Shown: positions 42,542 to 49,637 of the stretch, piece after piece
Layout of the letters: the number at the start of each line of letters is the position of its first letter
How positions within the stretch are numbered: position 1 is the stretch's first letter
Assembly (NCBI RefSeq): GCF_049366555.1
Contig: NZ_JBMMGT010000009.1
Span: forward strand, 28,994-92,993
From: Avibacterium volantium_A
GTDB taxonomy: Bacteria > Pseudomonadota > Gammaproteobacteria > Enterobacterales > Pasteurellaceae
Length of the DNA: 64,000 nt
Direction: 5' to 3'
Position numbers and translations under genes: made by a program
Notes under the pieces: model-generated
What the model saw: only the letters and a program-made list of their open reading frames with translations
What the model was told of the DNA's origin: nothing
Database searches by the model: none

Positions 42542-43534
42542 TTAATAATGCACTGAGTACACTTTAAATTTATTGGTTTTGGCTAACACTTGATGCGAGC
42601 CAAAATGCTGGTCTAACAAATCCGCATAAGGTAAGAAAGCATTAGCAACAATGCGTAGCTCGCCCCCTTCGTTTAAATGCCATTTGGCTTGCTGAATAAG
42701 CTCAGACACTGAGCGAAATGCGGTATCCACGCCATCGTGAAAAGGCGGGTTAGAAATAATCAAGTCAAACTTGCCTTCTATTTGTGAAAACACATTGCTT
42801 GCTAACACATCTGCTTCAAGTTGATTTTCTATCAAAGTACGCTCTGCTGAAGCAATAGCTAAAGCGTGAATATCCGTCATCACAAGATTCACACTTGGAT
42901 TATGCTGTTTAATGTAGCTTCCAATCACACCAGCACCACAGCCCATATCTAGCACACGACCTTTGATCGGGTGCTCTAAGGTAGAAAGCAATAATGCCGT
43001 TCCCACATCTAATTCCGCCGCACTAAAGACTCCCGGCAAGCTGAAAATCGTCAAATCACCAAGTTGTGCGTGCTGATAAGATTTCCAATATTTGGCTAAA
43101 TCAAAGTACGGTGGATTTTTCAAACAAAAATGATAAAGCCCACAACGTCTTGCGCTATCAATTTTGCCAATCTCACCAAACGGGGAAAGCATTTTTTCCG
43201 CCGAACGCACGCCACTGCGATTTTCACCAATAATCAACACTTCTTGCTCAGGCGTGCATTGCGATAAAAGCTGCATTAATTGCAACTGATTTTCTTGTTT
43301 GTTTTTTGTCCAATAATAAACGATTAAATCGGCCCTTGGCACAAAATCTACGGAAAAATCCACCGCACTTTTGTTTTCGGCATAATCAAAATACCACGTC
43401 CAGCAATGAACTGATTGCGCTTTGTTGCGTAATTGCTGTGGAAAATCATCATTCAATGCCCCAGCAAATAATACATTTCGATTTTCAAATAAAGAAAGAT
43501 GGCGTTCTAGCACTTGGCTTTCAGGTGAAATCAC
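42542..43534 (-). CDS. rsmC: 16S rRNA (guanine1207-N2)-methyltransferase
   Basis: SAM-dependent methyltransferase that modifies G1207 of 16S rRNA in the 30S subunit. The 330-aa protein has the two-domain RsmC layout. The C-terminal half carries the SAM motif VLDMGCGAGVIGSYIKQ (about residue 195) and the substrate motif LIISNPPFHDGVDT (about residue 262), diagnostic for N2-guanine methyltransferases of this group. Length is close to E. coli RsmC (343). Convergent with afuC. Confidence 0.95.
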   Translation of the reverse strand: MISPESQVLERHLSLFENRNVLFAGALNDDFPQQLRNKAQSVHCWTWYFDYAENKSAVDFSVDFVPRADLIVYYWTKNKQENQLQLMQLLSQCTPEQEVLIIGENRSGVRSAEKMLSPFGEIGKIDSARRCGLYHFCLKNPPYFDLAKYWKSYQHAQLGDLTIFSLPGVFSAAELDVGTALLLSTLEHPIKGRVLDMGCGAGVIGSYIKQHNPSVNLVMTDIHALAIASAERTLIENQLEADVLASNVFSQIEGKFDLIISNPPFHDGVDTAFRSVSELIQQAKWHLNEGGELRIVANAFLPYADLLDQHFGSHQVLAKTNKFKVYSVHY

Positions 43535-43680
43535 GGTTTTATCCTATTCATAAAAATATCAATAAAATCCTACTTTGATAAAAGCAGGAATGAAACTGCT
43601 GAATTCTATAATGCGAAATCAGTCAAGACAATAATCTCTTTGTAAATAAAATTTATCTCAGCATTTCATTTTGTTGGCTA

Positions 43681-44187
43681 TTAAATTTGATATTTGCCCT
43701 TATCGCCAATATCAAAATGTAGCGGCATTCGCCATTTTTGGATCGCAAGCACGGCAAAGAGTAATCCAGAAATAACGGATAATCCATTGAGAAGTAAAGA
43801 ATAATTCAGCACTTTTGCAAACCACAATAAAGCAAGAAAAACAGGTTGCCAATTTAATCCCCAAATGCGAAAACAAAAATATTCTTTAAATGCCAAACCG
43901 CCAAGTGTCAGCAAAGCACCGCCCATAGCCAGTTGCGGCATTCCATATAAATGGCATAACAATGCCACCCAAGTGCCAAATTGCAGTAGAAAACGGATAT
44001 TTTTCAAATAAATATGTAATGATGAAGCACAACATAATGCCGCGCTGAGTAATCCTAAATAAGCCACCTCTGGATAATAAGGCAAAAGCGCTGTCATTAT
44101 TGCCGCTAAGACAAAACCTAAACGATAAATGATGACGGTAAAATAATCACACCAATCCATCGGTGATTGAATATGTGGATCAGCCAT
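43681..44187 (-). CDS. Multi-pass membrane protein, DUF2301-like
   Basis: A 168-aa protein with five or six hydrophobic segments, a start at ATG 44187 (MADPHIQSPMDWCD) preceded by AAGGAG at 7 nt, and no recognised catalytic motif. The longer frame (from 44289) would run far into the regulator gene and lacks a ribosome site. It overlaps the end of the AraC-type gene by 8 nt, so the two are translationally coupled. It resembles DUF2301 integral membrane proteins of Pasteurellaceae; function is unknown. The coupling suggests it belongs with the regulator. Confidence 0.65.
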   Translation of the reverse strand: MADPHIQSPMDWCDYFTVIIYRLGFVLAAIMTALLPYYPEVAYLGLLSAALCCASSLHIYLKNIRFLLQFGTWVALLCHLYGMPQLAMGGALLTLGGLAFKEYFCFRIWGLNWQPVFLALLWFAKVLNYSLLLNGLSVISGLLFAVLAIQKWRMPLHFDIGDKGKYQI

Positions 44188-45088
44188 CTGTTTCTCCTTG
44201 TTTACGATATTGATTTGGCGAAATGCCGTAATATTGCTTAAAGACGCGGCTAAAATAAGCCTCTGACTGATAGCCAATATCCAAAGCAATGGTAAGAATG
44301 TTTTTCTGCGTTGTTTTTAATAGCATTGATGCCTGCTGCATACGAACTTGGAAAAGAAATTTCCCGGGTGTCGTATCCATTTTCTTTTGGAAAACGCGAA
44401 TAAAATTGGCGCGCGACATATTCGCTATTTCTGCCAAGGTTTCCATATTCCAATTTTTCTCTGGATTCTGCAAAATTGCTCGCACCGCTACCGCTAAACG
44501 CTTGTCCTGTAGCACCGCGAGCAGCCCCATTTTACTTTCGTGCTTTTCAATATAATGCCGTAAAATGTAGGAAAATAGCACCGATGAAAGGGCATTAATA
44601 ATAGATCTGCCTGCAAATTGCGCTTTCCCTTCGGCTTCAATACGGAATAATGCAACAAGTTGCTCAATCGGCGTTTGATACATCGAAAAATGCAAAATAT
44701 GCGGCAGAATTTTGAATAAAATAGACTGCTTATCGTAATAAAACGCCCCACAGAACATTTCAAAATCACTTTTTTCTACACTATTGCGCGCCACTTGAAA
44801 TAGTCCATTTTCACGCTTATCAATTAAGGTTTGTGTATTTTCCGCAAATTTTCGGCTTCGAATATAGTGCAACTCCCCCTCAGGCAAAAAGAAAATATCT
44901 CCCGCTTTCAGTAAAATTTTTTCTTTATTGACAATAACTTCACACTCACCACGCACAATAATATGAAAAACGCCCATATTTTGCCCTGCACTTGGTTGTA
45001 GCGACTGCCAATCTCCCTGAAACAAACAATGGGTGTGAATTTCTCCTTCAATTTGAGCCAGTTCAATTAAATGATCCAAAATATCCAA
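44180..45088 (-). CDS. AraC-family transcriptional regulator with N-terminal cupin
   Basis: A 302-aa regulator. The N-terminal half (residues 1-190) looks like the cupin ligand-binding domain of the AraC/cupin_6 group (GVFHIIVRGECEVIV, LKAGDIFFLPEGELHYI). The C-terminal 100 residues hold the two helix-turn-helix motifs: METLAEIANMSRANFIRVFQ and ALDIGYQSEAYFSRVFKQYY followed by GISPNQYRK. AAGGAG stands 5 nt before the ATG. It is divergent from the AhpD-like gene at 45239, with an operator-like repeat in between, and coupled to the membrane protein downstream. The ligand is unknown. Confidence 0.88.
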   Translation of the reverse strand: MDILDHLIELAQIEGEIHTHCLFQGDWQSLQPSAGQNMGVFHIIVRGECEVIVNKEKILLKAGDIFFLPEGELHYIRSRKFAENTQTLIDKRENGLFQVARNSVEKSDFEMFCGAFYYDKQSILFKILPHILHFSMYQTPIEQLVALFRIEAEGKAQFAGRSIINALSSVLFSYILRHYIEKHESKMGLLAVLQDKRLAVAVRAILQNPEKNWNMETLAEIANMSRANFIRVFQKKMDTTPGKFLFQVRMQQASMLLKTTQKNILTIALDIGYQSEAYFSRVFKQYYGISPNQYRKQGETDG

Positions 45089-45150
45089 TGCTTTCTCCTT
45101 ATGCTAAACCAGCATCATAACGTATTTTGTTAGACTTTTTTAACCAAAAC

Positions 45151-45190
45151 TTGAGATGATTTTGCAAGATAACTCTAATAAATCATCTCA
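45151..45190 (+). promoter_or_regulatory. Promoter and inverted-repeat operator of the AhpD-like gene
   Basis: -35 TTGAGA (45151-45156) and -10 TCTAAT (45174-45179) are 17 nt apart. An 11-bp perfect inverted repeat TGAGATGATTT (45152-45162) / AAATCATCTCA (45180-45190) covers the -35 and the bases just after the -10. A likely target of the divergent AraC-type regulator. Confidence 0.6.
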
Positions 45191-45238
45191 TAATAACACA
45201 AGTTAAACAGCTATGATTTGATTAAATAGGAGTAAACA

Positions 45239-45574
45239 ATGTTTAAAGACTGGAAACAAGAAAAGACCCACGTTAAACAATCGTTCGGTGAACTTGGCAA
45301 AAAATACCCGAAAATGCTACAGGCATATGGCGCATTATCAAGTGCAATGGAAGCCTCCACACTCGATGCCAAAACCCGTGAACTCATTGCCCTTGCCGTT
45401 GCCGTAACCACACGTTGCGAAAGCTGCATCGCAGTACACGCAGATGAAGCTGTCAAAGCAGGCGCAACGGAAGAAGAAGTTGCCGCAGCATTAGCTACAG
45501 CTATCGCCCTCAACGCTGGCGCTGCCTATACTTATTCATTAAGAGCTTTAGAGGCGTTTAATGTTAATAAATAA
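45239..45574 (+). CDS. Carboxymuconolactone decarboxylase / AhpD-like protein
   Basis: A 111-aa all-helical protein of the CMD family. The redox motif is CESCIAVHADEAVKAGAT (Cys-x-x-Cys plus His, about residues 61-68), which marks the AhpD-type peroxidase/reductant subfamily and not true decarboxylases. AGGAG 6 nt before ATG supports the start. Single gene with its own terminator; the divergent AraC-type gene probably controls it. The likely role is a thiol-dependent response to peroxides or reactive carbonyls, which I infer from the motif only. Confidence 0.87.
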   Translation: MFKDWKQEKTHVKQSFGELGKKYPKMLQAYGALSSAMEASTLDAKTRELIALAVAVTTRCESCIAVHADEAVKAGATEEEVAAALATAIALNAGAAYTYSLRALEAFNVNK

Positions 45575-45579
45575 TTCAT

Positions 45580-45609
45580 AAAAAACCTAGTGATAGCGCT
45601 AGGTTTTTA
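45580..45609 (+). terminator. Terminator after the AhpD-like gene
   Basis: AAAAACCTAG / CTAGGTTTTT (10-bp stem, 8-nt loop) with a T run, 6 nt after the stop. Confidence 0.9.
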
Positions 45610-45625
45610 TTATCTACATAAACAA

Positions 45626-45653
45626 AAAAGCAGATCCCAAAAGATCTGCTTTT
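45626..45653. terminator. Terminator after tsf
   Basis: AAAAGCAGATC / GATCTGCTTTT (11-bp stem, 6-nt loop), with A/T runs on both sides. It ends the rpsB-tsf transcript on the minus strand and may back up the neighbouring terminator. Confidence 0.9.
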
Positions 45654-45674
45654 CTATTTATGCTTTTACAATGA

Positions 45675-46520
45675 TTATTTAGTCATTGCAGCAACTTCTG
45701 CGGCGAAGTCAGTTTCTACTTTTTCGATACCTTCGCCTACTTCAAAGCGTAAGAATGAAACCACTTCTGCGCCTTTCTCTTTTAGTAATTCACCCACTGA
45801 TTTAGAAGGATCCATTACGAAAGGTTGGCCAGTTAAAGACACTTCACCAGTGAATTTCTTCATACGACCTTCAACCATTTTTTCAGCGATTTCGCGTGGT
45901 TTACCAGATTGCATTGCGATATCCACTTGGATTTGACGCTCGTGTTCTACTACGTCTGCTGGTACATCGCTTGGGTTTACATATTCTGGACGGCTTGCTG
46001 CAACGTGCATTGCAACGTGTTTCACTAATTCTTCATCAGCGTTTGCTGCACCCACTAATACACCAATTTTCGCACCGTGTAAGTATGAACCTACAACTGG
46101 TGCTTGTACTGAACCCACACGGCGGATTGTCATATTCTCACCGATTTTTGCCACTAATGCAGCACGTTTTTCTTCAAATTCAGCTTGTAATGCTTCGATG
46201 GTTACGCCTTTGTTGTTTAATGCGTAATCTGCCACTTCATTCGCTAAGCCTAAGAAACCAGCGTCTTTTGCTACGAAGTCAGTTTCACAGTTCATTTCGA
46301 TCATTACACCGTAGTCGCCAGCAACACGCGCGATGATAACACCTTCAGCCGCAACACGGCCTGCTTTTTTCGCCGCTTTTGCTTGACCTGATTTACGCAT
46401 ATTATCAATCGCTAATTCGATATCACCGTTTGCTTCTACTAATGCTTTTTTACATTCCATCATACCTGCGCCGGTACGATCACGAAGTTCTTTTACTAAA
46501 GATGCTGTAATTTCAGCCAT
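45675..46520 (-). CDS. tsf: Elongation factor Ts
   Basis: Nucleotide-exchange factor that reloads EF-Tu with GTP. The start is ATG 46520 (MAEITASLVKELRDRTGAGMM) with GAGGA upstream; the longer frame to 46607 runs into the rpsB-tsf gap. The 281-aa protein has the N-terminal UBA-like domain with RDRTGAGMMECKKAL and the family stretch NCETDFVAKD. Cotranscribed with rpsB, 131 nt downstream. Confidence 0.97.
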   Translation of the reverse strand: MAEITASLVKELRDRTGAGMMECKKALVEANGDIELAIDNMRKSGQAKAAKKAGRVAAEGVIIARVAGDYGVMIEMNCETDFVAKDAGFLGLANEVADYALNNKGVTIEALQAEFEEKRAALVAKIGENMTIRRVGSVQAPVVGSYLHGAKIGVLVGAANADEELVKHVAMHVAASRPEYVNPSDVPADVVEHERQIQVDIAMQSGKPREIAEKMVEGRMKKFTGEVSLTGQPFVMDPSKSVGELLKEKGAEVVSFLRFEVGEGIEKVETDFAAEVAAMTK

Positions 46521-46651
46521 TTTAAAATCCTCTATCCACAAAATTTGATGCGATTTTTGACCGCACTTATGTAAAAAAGCAGGGAACATAAGCCCCCTGC
46601 TAACCAATTAATCGTTGTGATTAATAAGGGCTTTCGCCGCATTCACCTGAA

Positions 46652-47380
46652 TTATTCAGCTGCTTCTGCTTCAGCAAATTTCTCTTCGGCTACCACTTCT
46701 TGTTGGCGACCTTCTTTTACTGCAGCCGCTGCTGCTGCAAGATATAGTTGAATTGCACGCGCTGCATCATCGTTACCAGGGATAACAAAATCAACACCGT
46801 CTGGTGCAGAGTTTGTATCAACCACTGCAAATACTGGAATACCAAGGTTATTTGCTTCTTTGATTGCGATGTGTTCGTGATCTGCACCGATAACAAATAA
46901 TGCATCAGGAAGACCCGCCATATCTTTGATACCGCCAAGGCTTAATTCAAGTTTTTCCATCTCACGGCTACGCATTAATGCTTCTTTCTTAGTTAATTTG
47001 TCGAAAGTACCATCTTGAGATTGAGTTTCTAAATCTTTTAAGCGTTTGATTGATTGACGTACTGTTTTCCAGTTAGTCAACATACCACCTAACCAACGGT
47101 GATTTACATAGTATTGCTGACAGTCTAATGCTGCTGCTTTCACTGCTTCACTTGCTGCACGTTTTGTACCAACAAATAAGATTTTACCGTTGTTGCCCGC
47201 AATGCGAGTTAATTCTGCTAATGCAGCATTGAACATTGGAACGGTTTTTTCAAGGTTGATGATATGAACGCCGTTGCGTGGTCCGAAAATGAATGGTTTC
47301 ATTTTTGGGTTCCAGTAACGAGTTTGGTGACCGAAGTGAACGCCAGCTTGTAGCATTTCGCGCATTGAAACTTGTGCCAT
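46652..47380 (-). CDS. rpsB: 30S ribosomal protein S2
   Basis: Small-subunit ribosomal protein of 242 aa, starting MAQVSMREMLQAGVHFGHQTRYW with the classic HFGHQTRYWNPKMKPFIFG region. Length matches E. coli S2 (241). AAGGAAAA precedes the ATG. First gene of rpsB-tsf. Its leader (47400-47452) carries a conserved pseudoknot that suggests autoregulation by S2. Confidence 0.98.
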   Translation of the reverse strand: MAQVSMREMLQAGVHFGHQTRYWNPKMKPFIFGPRNGVHIINLEKTVPMFNAALAELTRIAGNNGKILFVGTKRAASEAVKAAALDCQQYYVNHRWLGGMLTNWKTVRQSIKRLKDLETQSQDGTFDKLTKKEALMRSREMEKLELSLGGIKDMAGLPDALFVIGADHEHIAIKEANNLGIPVFAVVDTNSAPDGVDFVIPGNDDAARAIQLYLAAAAAAVKEGRQQEVVAEEKFAEAEAAE

Positions 47381-47399
47381 AATAATTTTCCTTTTGTTT

Positions 47400-47452
47400 G
47401 GGGTTTAGCCTCCACATACCAAATAAATCGACCGTTTGGCACCCCGATTTAT
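47400..47452 (-). promoter_or_regulatory. rpsB leader pseudoknot (S2 autoregulatory element)
   Basis: On the mRNA strand an 8-bp hairpin (AUAAAUCG, 47445-47452, with CGAUUUAU, 47423-47430) has loop GGGUGCCAAACGGU. The loop/stem GGGGU (47441-47445) can pair with ACCCC (47400-47404) in UGUGGAGGCUAAACCCC, giving a pseudoknot just before the ribosome site. The UGUGGAGGC-ACCCC block resembles the E. coli rpsB leader, where S2 represses rpsB-tsf translation. Confidence 0.65.
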
Positions 47453-47596
47453 CCGTGCGATATGTGTGTGATTTATTGTTAAAAATTATTTCGCCTAAAA
47501 TAAAAATTGCTTTCTAATTCTAGCCAAAATAACGTCGCACTTTATACCACAAAGTGCGGTGAAAAACTAGCGAATTTTTTAAAAGCCAATAAAAAA

Positions 47597-47622
47597 CGGC
47601 AATCTGTCATAGCAAATTGCCG
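47597..47622 (-). terminator. Terminator after ppiD
   Basis: CGGCAAT / ATTGCCG stem, followed on the minus strand by a T run (47590-47596). It is 22 nt after the ppiD stop. Confidence 0.85.
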
Positions 47623-47643
47623 CTTTAATTTTTGAGCTAAGAA

Positions 47644-49503
47644 TTATTGCTCTTGCTGAGCTAAAAACTCTTGGTTAATTTCAATTTTTGCTTTCGCACG
47701 TAACGCTTGTAATAACGCTTGTTGTAGCTCTACTTGCTGTGCTTGTTTTAGCTGTGCATCAAACTGTTTAAGCTGTTCTGCGTTTAACTCGCCATCTTTA
47801 ACATTAGTAAGTTCAATCACCACAATACTATTATCGCCATTCTTCGCTGCGGTATAAACAGGTTTATCAGTGTCTTTTTTCATTGCAAAGATCACATCAC
47901 GCAATTGTGGATTTTTATTTTCAGCGTAAACCCATTGCTCTTTCTCGCCGAATTTAATGCCATTTGGCAGAGCGGCATTGCTATTTTCATTTAGCACTTG
48001 CGCCACTTTTTCAGCTTGAGCTAGCACAATTTTTTCCGCTTTTTGCTGTTTTAAATATTGCGCAATTTCATCTTTTGCTTCATCAAGTGTTTTCACACCT
48101 TCTGGTTTATGTTCCACCACACGAACAATCAAAGAATGCTGATCGCCCACATTGATGGCTTCTGAGTTTGTTCCGCCCTGAGTTAATTCAGAATCAAATA
48201 ATGCCGAAACCACATTGCCATAATTAAGGGCAGCTGGAATATCGTTGCGTGAGAAATAACCCGTTTCTTGCACACTCACGCCTGCCGCTTGCGCTGCTCC
48301 TTGTAACGAATCTGGCTGCTCAAAGGCTTTCTCATTGGCTTGTTTTTCCATTGCGTAGAATTCTTTCGCACTTAATTCGCTACGAAGTTTGGCAGCAATA
48401 TCATTTTTCACTTGTTCTAATGGCAGGAATTTTTCATCTTCCACTTTGATGATATGGTAAGCGTTATCCACCTTAACTGGTTGGCTATATTCCCCTGCTT
48501 TTAATTCACGCGCCGCGGCTTCAAATTGTGGCGGCATCATTCCTGCCACGACCCAATCTAAGTCCCCACCATTTGCGCCAGAAATTTTATCCGTAGAATA
48601 AAGTTTCGCTAACGCTGCAAAGCTTTCACCTTTTTGTAAATCCGCATAAACCGCTTGGGCTTCTTGCTCCGTTGGAAGTTGGATATGCGCCAAATGCTGA
48701 GTCATATATTGCGCTTTGTTATCTTGATAATATTGCGCAATTTCTACATCAGTAACCTTCACATTTTTTTCCGCGGCTTGTTGGGTTAAATCAAGATATT
48801 GCACCTTCACCAACTCAGGCACGGCAAATGCAGTTTTATTCGCATTATAGTAAGCGCTAATTTCTTCTTCATTCACCTGTTGTTGCGCCACAGTGGCTGC
48901 TAAAGGAAATTCAGCTAAACGAACATCACGCTGTTGGAAAAATAGTTGGGCTACACGTTCATTTTGGCTAGATACGGTAAACGCAGAACGCGCAATACCG
49001 TCATTAAGCTGTTGTAAGGTTAATCCTTGGCGTAAATATTGTGCATATCGTTCACCGCTTAACCCATTGTTTGATAACATTTGTTGATAAAGCTCGTTAT
49101 CAAATTTGCCGTCTTTTTGGAAAATTGGGCTGGTCACGATAGCTTGTTGAATTTGGCTATCGCTCACGTCAAGCTTTAATTCCGCAGCATATTGGCGCAA
49201 TAATTCTTGGTTAATTAAACGCTCTAAAATGGAGCTGCGTAAACCATTAATAAATTCTGGGGAATCTGCTACTGCGGTAAATTGTGCGCCGAGCTGTTCA
49301 CTAAAACGTTGATATTCTTGGTTATATTGTTCTAAGAAAATTTGTTGGGAAATTTCTTCGCCATTTACTTTGGCAGCAGAAGTATCAACGCGTGTGAACA
49401 TATAGCCTGCCACGCCACTTAATACAAATGAAACCACAATTAGTGCGAAAATAATCTTCCACAAGATGCTGTTTGACGCATCGCTGAGTTTTTCCATTAA
49501 CAT
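47644..49503 (-). CDS. ppiD: Periplasmic folding chaperone PpiD
   Basis: Membrane-anchored SurA/PpiD-family protein that helps newly exported proteins at the Sec translocon. The 619-aa protein has a cytoplasmic N-terminus, one membrane segment (about residues 16-35), a SurA_N-like chaperone domain and a parvulin-like domain around residues 265-360 (AHIQLPTEQEAQAVYADLQ). AAGGA stands upstream. It follows lon, the common lon-(hupB)-ppiD order, but hupB is missing here. Confidence 0.93.
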   Translation of the reverse strand: MLMEKLSDASNSILWKIIFALIVVSFVLSGVAGYMFTRVDTSAAKVNGEEISQQIFLEQYNQEYQRFSEQLGAQFTAVADSPEFINGLRSSILERLINQELLRQYAAELKLDVSDSQIQQAIVTSPIFQKDGKFDNELYQQMLSNNGLSGERYAQYLRQGLTLQQLNDGIARSAFTVSSQNERVAQLFFQQRDVRLAEFPLAATVAQQQVNEEEISAYYNANKTAFAVPELVKVQYLDLTQQAAEKNVKVTDVEIAQYYQDNKAQYMTQHLAHIQLPTEQEAQAVYADLQKGESFAALAKLYSTDKISGANGGDLDWVVAGMMPPQFEAAARELKAGEYSQPVKVDNAYHIIKVEDEKFLPLEQVKNDIAAKLRSELSAKEFYAMEKQANEKAFEQPDSLQGAAQAAGVSVQETGYFSRNDIPAALNYGNVVSALFDSELTQGGTNSEAINVGDQHSLIVRVVEHKPEGVKTLDEAKDEIAQYLKQQKAEKIVLAQAEKVAQVLNENSNAALPNGIKFGEKEQWVYAENKNPQLRDVIFAMKKDTDKPVYTAAKNGDNSIVVIELTNVKDGELNAEQLKQFDAQLKQAQQVELQQALLQALRAKAKIEINQEFLAQQEQ

Positions 49504-49586
49504 TGAAGTTATCCTTAAATGTAAGATTAAGACAATTCTTGAGAATTATAATCGAAAGTGCTTTGATTGCCAGCATAAAAATAAAG

Positions 49587-49616
49587 AAGTCGGCAAAGAT
49601 TGTTCTTTACCGACTT
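49587..49616 (-). terminator. Terminator between lon and ppiD
   Basis: AAGTCGGCAAAGA / TCTTTACCGACTT (13 pairs with one G-U on the minus strand) with a 4-nt loop, followed by CTTTATTTTT. It ends lon transcription. Confidence 0.9.
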
Positions 49617-49637
49617 TATTATGAAAAAAACTTGCAA

